NCBI RefSeq assembly: GCF_022699665.1
Contig: NZ_JALDNB010000002.1
Location: 124,001 to 188,000, forward strand
DNA: 64,000 nucleotides
Reading direction: 5' to 3'
Source: Chryseobacterium aahli
Lineage (GTDB): Bacteria > Bacteroidota > Bacteroidia > Flavobacteriales > Weeksellaceae
Shown here in pieces: positions 1 to 7,703 of the stretch (positions are counted from its first letter, which is position 1; each line of letters starts with the position of its first letter). Under the pieces are notes generated by a model. The model had not been told where the DNA came from and searched no databases. It was given only the letters and a program-made list of their open reading frames with translations. The translations under genes were made by a program, and so were the position numbers.

Positions 1-2
1 AT

Positions 3-1181
3 AAACAGAAAGAAGTTTCATTATTCGGAGTGACTTCTTACGCTTGGATTACAGGCGGAACGGGAAGTGGAAGTGTCAACAACAAACACACCGTTTCTTT
101 GTTGGAAGGTCTCAATGCTGCAGGTTACAAATTGGACAAAGAACTGGTTGATTTATACAAACCTTTCGCTGAAAAAGAAGCAACTGCCGAAAAAGAAAGC
201 CGAAAAGCAAGAGGCATTTTGGCACTTCCGGGAAGATTGGCTGAAATGAAAATGAACGATGCTTTCCTGGCTAAAAAGGCAGAAACTTCAGAAATTGCTT
301 TCGTGACTTTGGGTAGAAACTCCGGAGAAGGCGGTGATAGAGTAGTGAACGAAGATTTCAATCTGGCAACGGAAGAAATCGAAATGCTGGACAAAATCTC
401 CAAAGCGTTCCACGCAAAAGGGAAAAAAGTGGTGGTGATTTTAAACATCGGTGGTGTTATTGAAACGGCTTCGTGGAAAGATAAAGTTGATGCTATTTTA
501 TTGGCTTGGCAACCTGGTCAGGAAGGCGGACATTCCGTAGCTGACGTGGTTTCCGGAAAAGTAAATCCTTCAGGAAAACTGACGATGACGTTCCCAGTGA
601 ATTATTCTGACCACGCTTCATCAAAGAATTTCCCGGGAATTCCTGCAGACAATCCGAAAGAAGTGACGTATGAAGAAGGTATTTATGTTGGCTACCGTTA
701 TTTCAACACCTTCAATGTCAAACCGTCTTACGAATTTGGTTTTGGTAAATCTTACACCGACTTTGCTTACAGCAATTTAAAACTGAATTCTAAAACTTTT
801 AATAACAAATTAGAAGTAACAGTTGAAGTGAAAAATACTGGAAAAGTGGCTGGAAAAGAAGTGGTAGAATTATACCTTTCTGCACCCAACCAATCCATCG
901 ATAAACCAAAATCTGAGTTGAAAGCGTACGCCAAAACAAAAGATTTGAAACCGGGAGAGTCTCAAATCATCACTTTGACTTTAAATCCAAAAGATTTGGC
1001 ATCTTACATCACCGAAAAATCGGCTTGGGTGGCTGAAGCAGGAAATTATAAAGTTTCTATAGGAGCATCTTCATTGGACATCAAACAAACCACAGATTTC
1101 TCGCTTCCGAAAGAATTGGTGGTTGAAAAAGTACAGCACGTTTTCCCTGCAGACAAACAGTTTGAAGATTTGAAACCTTAG
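3..1181 (+). CDS. Glycoside hydrolase family 3 beta-glucosidase, 3' part
   Basis: The reading frame is open from the left edge, so the gene starts outside the window and only the last ~393 codons are seen. The visible part holds the C-terminal half of the GH3 catalytic unit, with GGHSVADVVSGKVNPSGKL at about residues 168-186 of the fragment, a very typical GH3 stretch. It is followed by the fibronectin-III-like domain (VEVKNTGKVAGKEVVELYLS) that closes BglX-type enzymes. Such enzymes release glucose or other sugars from beta-linked oligosaccharides, usually in the periplasm. The next gene is a FucP-type sugar transporter on the same strand, which fits saccharide use. The exact substrate cannot be told. 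Confidence 0.93.
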   Translation, partial: KQKEVSLFGVTSYAWITGGTGSGSVNNKHTVSLLEGLNAAGYKLDKELVDLYKPFAEKEATAEKESRKARGILALPGRLAEMKMNDAFLAKKAETSEIAFVTLGRNSGEGGDRVVNEDFNLATEEIEMLDKISKAFHAKGKKVVVILNIGGVIETASWKDKVDAILLAWQPGQEGGHSVADVVSGKVNPSGKLTMTFPVNYSDHASSKNFPGIPADNPKEVTYEEGIYVGYRYFNTFNVKPSYEFGFGKSYTDFAYSNLKLNSKTFNNKLEVTVEVKNTGKVAGKEVVELYLSAPNQSIDKPKSELKAYAKTKDLKPGESQIITLTLNPKDLASYITEKSAWVAEAGNYKVSIGASSLDIKQTTDFSLPKELVVEKVQHVFPADKQFEDLKP

Positions 1182-1198
1182 TTAAGTATTCTAACACT

Positions 1199-1311
1199 GC
1201 GTCAATTCGAGTGATTTTTGGAACGAAGTGGAAAAAATTGTATCGAGAATGGGATAACATTCCAAAAAATTCTCGATACAAAATTCTTTCAGAATTTCAC
1301 TCGAATTGACG
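1199..1311. repeat. Nested intergenic inverted repeat
   Basis: Two nested perfect inverted repeats lie between the glucosidase and the transporter. The outer arms are CGTCAATTCGAGTGA (1200-1214) and its complement (1297-1311), 15 bp. The inner arms are TTGTATCGAGAAT (1238-1250) and its complement (1269-1281), 13 bp. The whole can fold into one long hairpin. There is no T-run after it, so it is not a classical terminator. It resembles, from memory, an interspersed palindromic repeat of Chryseobacterium-type genomes. Confidence 0.75.
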
Positions 1312-1412
1312 GGTTTTGTCAATGAAATTTGAGACAATATAATTGTAAATTCATTGTCTCAAATTAAGATATTATAAACAAAAGAGATTATCTTTAGCCT
1401 CTTTAAATTTTA

Positions 1413-2840
1413 ATGTATATGATCAATAATGAAGTACAATCAAAAAGGAATTATACCATTCCGTTGATTACCATTACGCTTTTATTTTTTATGTGGGGAT
1501 TCATCACATGTATGAATGACATCCTTATTCCATACCTGAAACAGCTCTTTAAACTGACATTTTTCGAATCGATGTTGGTACAGTTTTGTTTCTTCGGAGC
1601 TTATTTTATAGGTTCATTAATTTATTTTTTGGTTTCCACATCAAGCGGAGATCCCATCAACAAAGTTGGGTACAAAAAAGGAATTCTCTTTGGAATTTTC
1701 CTTGCGGCATTCGGATGTATTTTGTTTTATCCGGCGGCAACATTTTCTTCTTACGGATTGTTTTTAGGAGCATTGTTCGTTTTGGGATTAGGATTTACGG
1801 TTCTTCAAATCACTGCAAACGCTTACGTTTCGCTGTTAGGTTCAGAAGATTCTGCATCAAGCCGACTCAACATGACTCAGGCATTCAATGCCTTTGGAAC
1901 CACGATTGCTCCAGTTTTGGGAGGACATTTAATCTTTGAGTTTTTCTCAGCTGATGACGGTTCGTTCTCTGCAGTAGCAACAAGAATTCCTTATTTAATT
2001 TTTGCAGGAATCTTATTGCTGGTGGCTTTATTAATTTCAAGAGTAAAATTACCATCGTTTCAAACAGAAGAAGAGGAAGCCGTAAAAGGTTTGGGCGCAT
2101 TGCAGCACACTCATCTTTTATTCGGAGTCTTTGCGATGTTCTGTTATGTAGGTGGGGAAGTAGCGGTAGGAAGTTTTATCATCAGTTTCCTTGAGCAGCC
2201 ACAGGTTATGAATCTTAATGAAGTAGTCAGTAAAAATTATCTTTCTCTTTATTGGGGAGGTGCGATGATTGGGCGTTTCTTGGGTGCGATTTCTTTGAAT
2301 CATTCAATCAGCCAAAGCAAGAAAGTATTATATATGTTGGGAGCAGCAGCAGCGGTTTTCTTAGTGATTTTCAGTATTGTTGATTTAACGTTTTCACAAA
2401 TCAGTTTCTTCCTGGTGTTTATTGCTTTAAATTTTGTCGCTTTTTTTGTGGGAAAATCTGCTCCGGCAAGAACTTTATCCATCTTTGCAGGAATCAACGT
2501 TTTGTTATTGATCTCAGCGATGTTAAATCATGGCGAAATGGCGATGTACAGCATTTTAGGAATCGGAATTTTCAACTCGATTATGTTTTCTAATATTTAC
2601 ACATTGGCGATTTCAGGATTAGGAAAATACACGAGCCAGGGTTCGTCATTGGTTGTAATGGCAATTTTGGGTGGTGCGATTGTTCCTATTTTTCAGGGAT
2701 ATTTAGCTGATATTTTCGGAGTTCAGCATTCATTTATTATTCCAGTGTTCTGTTATGTGTTTATTCTGATTTTTGGGGCGTATTGCACTAAATATCTGGG
2801 TCATGTGAAGCAGGATGCTGATGCGAAATCGGGACATTAA
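1413..2840 (+). CDS. FucP/GluP-type sugar MFS transporter
   Basis: The 475-residue protein is hydrophobic throughout and has the layout of a 12-segment major facilitator. The N-terminal segment LLFFMWGFITCMNDILIPYLK is the hallmark of the fucose/glucose/galactose-H+ symporter group, and LGLGFTVLQITANAYVSLLG and SRLNMTQAFNAFGTT are further family stretches. It would import a monosaccharide through the inner membrane. It follows the glucosidase on the same strand after 231 bp that contain a large inverted repeat, so it may be transcribed separately. ATG 1413 and ATG 1419 are both possible starts. Confidence 0.9.
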   Translation: MYMINNEVQSKRNYTIPLITITLLFFMWGFITCMNDILIPYLKQLFKLTFFESMLVQFCFFGAYFIGSLIYFLVSTSSGDPINKVGYKKGILFGIFLAAFGCILFYPAATFSSYGLFLGALFVLGLGFTVLQITANAYVSLLGSEDSASSRLNMTQAFNAFGTTIAPVLGGHLIFEFFSADDGSFSAVATRIPYLIFAGILLLVALLISRVKLPSFQTEEEEAVKGLGALQHTHLLFGVFAMFCYVGGEVAVGSFIISFLEQPQVMNLNEVVSKNYLSLYWGGAMIGRFLGAISLNHSISQSKKVLYMLGAAAAVFLVIFSIVDLTFSQISFFLVFIALNFVAFFVGKSAPARTLSIFAGINVLLLISAMLNHGEMAMYSILGIGIFNSIMFSNIYTLAISGLGKYTSQGSSLVVMAILGGAIVPIFQGYLADIFGVQHSFIIPVFCYVFILIFGAYCTKYLGHVKQDADAKSGH

Positions 2841-2860
2841 GATTTTTAATTTTATATAGA

Positions 2861-2887
2861 AAAGCCTGCTTTTGAGCAGGTTTTTTT
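2861..2887 (+). terminator. Rho-independent terminator after the sugar transporter
   Basis: The stem CCTGCT / AGCAGG with a TTTG loop is followed by a run of seven T. It lies 20 bp after the transporter stop codon and between convergent genes. Confidence 0.8.
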
Positions 2888-2926
2888 ATGGATAATATAT
2901 AAATAAATTTAAAATACTTTGTTTTC

Positions 2927-5491
2927 TCAATTTTTAAAAATTTTGCGAAGATCCGTAAAATCTTTATAGTCAATTTTTAATTCTTCTATCGTTGGTGTTG
3001 TATGAATCTCTTCAGGGCTGCTATGACCGTCGATTGAAACACAACATTTTTCATACAAATCATTTAACTTTCCTTTGTTAGTATCAATTTTGCTACCGTC
3101 AATTCTCAATAAAGCTGGAAAAGCAACCCCTTTTTTATATCTTTTAATTGTTTTTTGAAGCACATCATCTTCTACCGAAATTTCAATAGCAGAACGAAGA
3201 TGTCCATAACCTTCAGCAACCAGTCTGGCTTCATCCAGCTGCGGAGTTGGTCGTGTATCAATTACAACCTGAAGTTTTTTTGTATAATAACTATATGAAT
3301 TTATCGCTTCAACCTCATCAAGTATTCCGGTAATTCCAAAATTGCTTTTCACTTTATGAAATTCAAAATTTATATTGGCTTGTTTATTAGTTTCTAATTC
3401 TGATTGTTGAATAAGGCTGTGAAGTAATAATATACTATGAGTGAAAATTACAACTTGTCTTTGTTTTGAAAGTTCAATAAATCTCTTTCCTACTTCATCA
3501 ATTATTCTATGATCTAAACTATTAACTGGATCATCAAAAATTACCGGAGCTTTAATATTATCTAATTGTAATTCTGTTAGAAACTCTGCTAATGAAATTG
3601 CTTTTTGTTCTCCTTCACTTAATATGTCAGTGAGTTTATAAATGGAGTTTAGACGATGTGAAATTTTGGAATTCCCTTTATCAGTTCCGAAATTTAATTC
3701 AATTTTTAAGTCTGATTTTTTGAAAAGTTTTAATTCAATTTGAAATAATTCATTGAAATTTTGTTCTACTAACTGTTGTCTTGCGTCGGTCGTTTTTCTA
3801 CTTATTGGACTAGTTGAAAAGCTATTTGATTTTGATTGAAGTATTTTAATTAATTTAAGATTTGCAATTATACCTTTAATTTCAGTTGTTTTTGTCGAAA
3901 GAAATTTACGGTCTGTAAGTTCAAGGATTTTATTCTTTAGTTCAATTTCTTTCGTAGCTAGATTTGTTAATAACAATTTCTTTTGCTCAAGGATTGTATT
4001 AATATCTGTTCTTTTATTATTAAAAAATCTAATGTATTTGTCATAGTCGAAACTGAAAACTAAGTCATCAGAAACTTTATCTGTTGTAAAAGTTGATTTT
4101 AAAGAATCTAATGATTTATTGAATTCTAAAAGTTCTTCAGGTTGAATTATTTTTTTATGTTCATCTATCCCGAAAGTAGCTTGGTGGATAATTAAACTTG
4201 TCTCAATTTTTAGAATTTGATTTATTAGATTTGTTTTATGTTGTTTTAAAACTGATAAACTTTCTTGTGTTTTGTCATTTAAAAGAATCCTATAGTTTGA
4301 TAACAAAACTCTAGCCTGCTCCTTAAGTGGCTGTAAACAATATATACAAATATCTTCTTCATTTGGATATTCCTGTTTATCTATAACTTTTATATAATCT
4401 TCTGCTGCTTTAATGAAAGATTGGAATTGTGGAGTTTCATAAAATTCAATTCCGTTACCCTCTGCTATTTCTTTAATACCTTTTTTAGTTTGACTTTCTA
4501 AAATTTTTATTTCCTTATTAAAATTAATAAGTTTTTGCCAATTCTCTGATGTGAAATTTGTTTGCGAAGTTTGAATTTTAGTAATTATTGTACCAAGTTC
4601 TACGAATGAACTGTTCAGATTCTGAATTTCTGTTTCAAGTAAAGTTTTATTTAACTGAGATAATTCTTTTTTCTTATCCATTAATTCTTGCTCTTGGGCT
4701 TGACTTATACTTGATAATTCATTTAGCTTTTGTTCCGTTGAGATTGCAGAAAGACTTGAAATAAAAATCTGTTGCGGCGTTCCTAAATTCAAAGTTTCTG
4801 TCCACAAAATTTCGGTTGGATAAGAAGCAATTTTAGTATTTAGTAGTTGTGTAAGTTCATTTAGTTCTGATGAAACAATATTAAATAGATGGAAACCAAT
4901 TGGCGAAACTATTAATTGTCTATCGGATAATGAAATTTGAACGCAACTATTATTAAATACTGAAATATTTTGAAGTTCTGCATTTTTATTATCTCCTGTC
5001 CAATTAAAGGTTTGAGTTATACCGTTAGATTTAAAATTTATCACAGCTGTTTTTTCTTCAGCTGTTTCATAAATATTTGAATGAACTACATTATTCGGAT
5101 CATAACTGAAACCTAAACTTTTAAGTATTCTACCGTAGCCAGTTTTACCGGTTCCATTTTCGCCATAAATGACAGTAATATTATTGCTAAATTTTAATGT
5201 TTGATTTTTAGCTAATTTATTTACTCCAGTTATTTCTGATAAGGTTTCTAATTCGACTACTTTATCAGTCGGAGCATAGCTTGGTTTTGTAATTGTTAGC
5301 GAAGGAAGTCCTGTATGTAAATTTATTGATTGCAAAAAATAATTTAGAATTTGATTTCTTTCGTCTGGTAGTAAACTATTTTCTGTACTTATTATTTTAT
5401 CAATTAATAATTTGCTCCATTCTCCATTATTTTCTGCCCATTCCCAAAGGAAATCGACTATTTCTTTTTTGTTTGTTGTTGTAGAAGCCAT
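2927..5491 (-). CDS. Rad50/RloC-like ABC ATPase with CxxC hook and possible anticodon-nuclease end
   Basis: This 854-residue protein has an SMC/Rad50-like layout. Walker A GENGTGKT is at 110-117. Predicted coiled-coil stretches flank a CIYC motif at 382-385, which resembles a zinc hook. The ABC signature LSEGEQ is at 624-629, Walker B VIFDDP at 650-655 and an H-loop FTHS at 683-686. After the ATPase comes a ~110-residue C-terminal region with R766-x3-E770 and H823, which recalls the Arg/Glu/His set of PrrC and RloC anticodon nucleases (family knowledge). A role in phage defence by tRNA cleavage is an inference. The gene stands alone, is A+T rich, and is convergent with the sugar transporter. 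A general AAA_13-type ATPase without nuclease activity is the alternative. Confidence 0.72.
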   Translation of the reverse strand: MASTTTNKKEIVDFLWEWAENNGEWSKLLIDKIISTENSLLPDERNQILNYFLQSINLHTGLPSLTITKPSYAPTDKVVELETLSEITGVNKLAKNQTLKFSNNITVIYGENGTGKTGYGRILKSLGFSYDPNNVVHSNIYETAEEKTAVINFKSNGITQTFNWTGDNKNAELQNISVFNNSCVQISLSDRQLIVSPIGFHLFNIVSSELNELTQLLNTKIASYPTEILWTETLNLGTPQQIFISSLSAISTEQKLNELSSISQAQEQELMDKKKELSQLNKTLLETEIQNLNSSFVELGTIITKIQTSQTNFTSENWQKLINFNKEIKILESQTKKGIKEIAEGNGIEFYETPQFQSFIKAAEDYIKVIDKQEYPNEEDICIYCLQPLKEQARVLLSNYRILLNDKTQESLSVLKQHKTNLINQILKIETSLIIHQATFGIDEHKKIIQPEELLEFNKSLDSLKSTFTTDKVSDDLVFSFDYDKYIRFFNNKRTDINTILEQKKLLLTNLATKEIELKNKILELTDRKFLSTKTTEIKGIIANLKLIKILQSKSNSFSTSPISRKTTDARQQLVEQNFNELFQIELKLFKKSDLKIELNFGTDKGNSKISHRLNSIYKLTDILSEGEQKAISLAEFLTELQLDNIKAPVIFDDPVNSLDHRIIDEVGKRFIELSKQRQVVIFTHSILLLHSLIQQSELETNKQANINFEFHKVKSNFGITGILDEVEAINSYSYYTKKLQVVIDTRPTPQLDEARLVAEGYGHLRSAIEISVEDDVLQKTIKRYKKGVAFPALLRIDGSKIDTNKGKLNDLYEKCCVSIDGHSSPEEIHTTPTIEELKIDYKDFTDLRKIFKN

Positions 5492-5684
5492 AGTTGAAGA
5501 AGTTTTTTGTTTTTTTCAAATATAACCGAACTGTTGTGCAAATTTTTACGGAAAACCGTAAATAACTGAAAAGCATAGGTTTTAATCGAATAATAGACTG
5601 CAAGCTACATAACTATCTGATTATCTGATTCCGTATTTATACTGCAATTAAAGAAATAAAAACTATCAAAATCCCAAACATTCA

Positions 5685-5856
5685 GTTTAAACAAAACCAC
5701 AACTGTCATTTTCTCTAAACAACATGTTTAAACTAAAACACAGAATGTTTTTTGCCAAAACAACTTGTTTAAACAAAACCATAACTTGTTTTTTCTCTAA
5801 ACACATTGTTTAAACTAAAACACAAAATATTTTTAGTCTAAACAGATTGTTTTGCC
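5685..5856. repeat. 41-bp tandem repeat array with GTTTAAAC at each unit start
   Basis: GTTTAAAC occurs at 5685, 5726, 5767 and 5808, exactly 41 bp apart. A fifth, truncated unit starts at 5849 (GTTTTGCC). Alternate units match better (82-bp higher-order period): one type continues AAAACCAYAACT, the other TAAAACACARAAT. Small dyads such as AAACAACTTGTTT occur at unit borders. The array ends ~70 bp before the next gene on the plus strand, in the 437-bp gap after the ATPase gene. Nothing else was recognised in that gap. Confidence 0.9.
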
Positions 5857-5928
5857 AGAAATCAAAAAAATAATATATTTAAAAACAGAATTCATTAAAT
5901 AAATTATTAACAAAAACACATTTGATTT

Positions 5929-6636
5929 ATGAAAATCACATTAAGAAAGCTAAGCACCAAAGACTTAGCAACGCTCGCGCAGAGAACAATCTACACTTCC
6001 GAATCAGGTACTTATCCTGTTATCAATGGTCATCCACTTCTGGCAGAGCTTAAGCTGAACTATGCAGATTACGATGCCGTTTACACAAAAATGACATTCA
6101 GCGGAAAAGGAAATGATGTTGCAAATGCAGATCGGGAAAGAGATATTACTTACACAACTTTGAAAGCCTTTCTCAGCAGCTACCGAAAAATGTTCATCTT
6201 ATCCAACTACCAATCCGCAGAAGACCTCTATCAGATCTTCAAACAATTTGGTCTGGATCTCGACCGGTTAAGCTATTCTGCCCAAACCGCACAAATGAAA
6301 AAGCTGATCGAGGAACTAGAGAGACCGGAGAATACTCAGAAACTCAATGTACTTTCGTTAATTCCGGCTTTCAATGAAATAAAGTCTAAGCATGATGCTT
6401 TCGAATTGATATTTGCTGAACAGGCAGGAGCAAATGCCAATTTAAGACAAATGAAAAGTGCATCAGCAATTCGCAGAGATTTAGAGAAAATTTTAAAATC
6501 TTTTCTTAATTTAATTACTGCTATGAAAGACATCGACGATTGGAAGTTATTGTATGCTGACATCAATGAACTGATAAAAGCTGCTAAACTGTCGAAAAAA
6601 TCAACTATGCCAGATAAGGGTGAGAAAAATCCTTAA
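5929..6636 (+). CDS. DUF6261-like protein of unknown function
   Basis: The 235-residue soluble protein has no signal peptide or membrane segment. It begins MKITLRKLSTKDLATLAQR and is rich in helix-forming residues over its whole length. It resembles the DUF6261 proteins of Bacteroidetes as I remember them, for which no function is known. The ATG at 5929 is the natural start, because the sequence just upstream belongs to an A+T-rich leader after the 41-bp repeat array. The array in its promoter region is the most notable feature. Its GC content is somewhat higher than that of the ATPase gene before it. A bidirectional terminator follows. Confidence 0.75.
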   Translation: MKITLRKLSTKDLATLAQRTIYTSESGTYPVINGHPLLAELKLNYADYDAVYTKMTFSGKGNDVANADRERDITYTTLKAFLSSYRKMFILSNYQSAEDLYQIFKQFGLDLDRLSYSAQTAQMKKLIEELERPENTQKLNVLSLIPAFNEIKSKHDAFELIFAEQAGANANLRQMKSASAIRRDLEKILKSFLNLITAMKDIDDWKLLYADINELIKAAKLSKKSTMPDKGEKNP

Positions 6637-6654
6637 TTAATGAAACGCCATAAA

Positions 6655-6681
6655 AAAAGCAGGATCATGAATCCTGCTTTT
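6655..6681. terminator. Bidirectional terminator between convergent genes
   Basis: The perfect 11-bp stem AAAAGCAGGAT / ATCCTGCTTTT with loop CATGA has A-run and T-run sides, so it can serve both the DUF6261-like gene and the nucleoside phosphorylase gene. Confidence 0.9.
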
Positions 6682-6707
6682 ATATTTTCCTTTTAAGACA
6701 ATTAGAT

Positions 6708-7562
6708 TTAGCGAATCACTCTCTCCAAAACCCACTCAATCAGTCTTTTTTCAGATTGATGATGATCTGCTGAGAACTCGCCACGTCTTCTGTTGGCGAT
6801 GACATTGTTAACGGTGATGGCTTTGTGACCTAAAAGTTTAGAGAAAGCATAGATGGCAGAAGTTTCCATTTCAAAATTGGTGATGCCTAAGTCATTTAAA
6901 GTTTCGAGGAACTTGTCATCCAAAGCTTTTAAACGAAGTTCTCTTCCCTGTGGAGCGTAAAATCCGGGGAAAGTTGCCGTGTTGCCATGGTATTTTGCAT
7001 CTTTAAAAACTTCGCCCAAATCTTCTGACCATTCAGAGAAATAAAGCATAGGTTTAATCTTTTCGTAAGGGAATTTCTCTAAAAAGTTCTTCGAAAATTC
7101 ATTTTCAAAATGGTAATCCTGATAGAAATGCATCAGTCCGTCAAGACCTACGACATTTTGGGTTACCAGCATATTATCGACCTGCACATCAGGATTTACG
7201 CTGCCACAGGTTCCCATTCTGAAAAGTTCCAAAGATTTATGTTCGGTCTTAAATTCCTTTTTTTGAAGATCAATATTCACCAGAGCATCAAGCTCGTTCA
7301 TCACGATATCGATGTTTTCTGTTCCGATGCCCGTGGACATTACAGAAATTCTTTCACCGCGCAAAGTTCCGGTGTGAGTATAAAATTCTCTTTTGTTTTT
7401 TTTGATTTCTACGGTATCGAAATATTTTGAAACCTTCGGAACACGGTCAGGATCCCCCACAAGGATTACTTTATCGGCAATGTCTTCGGGTAAAAGATTC
7501 AGGTGGTAAACGCTTCCGTCTTCATTCAGAACCAATTCTGAGGCTGCGAGTTTATTGAGCAT
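6708..7562 (-). CDS. Nucleoside phosphorylase (uridine phosphorylase-like)
   Basis: The 284-residue protein is a PNP_UDP-type enzyme that splits nucleosides with phosphate into base and ribose-1-phosphate in salvage. Visible motifs are GDPDR near residue 37 (phosphate site), STGIGTEN, RMGTCGS (base/phosphate loop) and FEMETSAIYA, whose Met and Glu bind the ribose. NNVIANRRRGEF near the end resembles the uridine-type specificity loop, but purine substrates cannot be excluded. The length agrees with uridine phosphorylases from Bacteroidetes, which are slightly longer than the E. coli enzyme. It is divergent from the peroxidase gene with 141 bp between the two starts. Confidence 0.88.
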   Translation of the reverse strand: MLNKLAASELVLNEDGSVYHLNLLPEDIADKVILVGDPDRVPKVSKYFDTVEIKKNKREFYTHTGTLRGERISVMSTGIGTENIDIVMNELDALVNIDLQKKEFKTEHKSLELFRMGTCGSVNPDVQVDNMLVTQNVVGLDGLMHFYQDYHFENEFSKNFLEKFPYEKIKPMLYFSEWSEDLGEVFKDAKYHGNTATFPGFYAPQGRELRLKALDDKFLETLNDLGITNFEMETSAIYAFSKLLGHKAITVNNVIANRRRGEFSADHHQSEKRLIEWVLERVIR

Positions 7563-7655
7563 ATAATTTTTATAGTTTGATTGAAATTTGTGAACCTGAA
7601 TTTTTCAGGGATTTAAAATTAGTGAAAATTAAATGAAGCAAAATATAAACATTAT

Positions 7656-7700
7656 TTAATTTTTCGTTAAAACTGCGGTAACGTTGGGATGATAGTTTTG
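7656..7700 (+). promoter_or_regulatory. Pho-box-like 11-bp direct repeats and -7 box before the peroxidase gene
   Basis: TTAA, TTAA and GTAA occur at 7656, 7667 and 7678, an exact 11-bp period, and the last reads GTAACG. TAGTTTTG at 7693-7700 matches the Bacteroidetes -7 consensus TAnnTTTG. TTAACA-type repeats with an 11-bp period are the form of PhoP/PhoB-family sites in Bacillus and cyanobacteria; use of such sites here is inferred. Confidence 0.5.
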
Positions 7701-7703
7701 CAG

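Noticed and set aside
2927..5491. Septu or retron effector ATPase
   Set aside because: No HNH nuclease partner, reverse transcriptase or structured RNA gene is adjacent, and the CxxC hook with C-terminal extension fits RloC-type proteins better.
5685..5856. CRISPR-like array
   Set aside because: The 41-bp units are similar along their full length, with no alternation of a constant repeat and unique spacers, and no cas genes are near.
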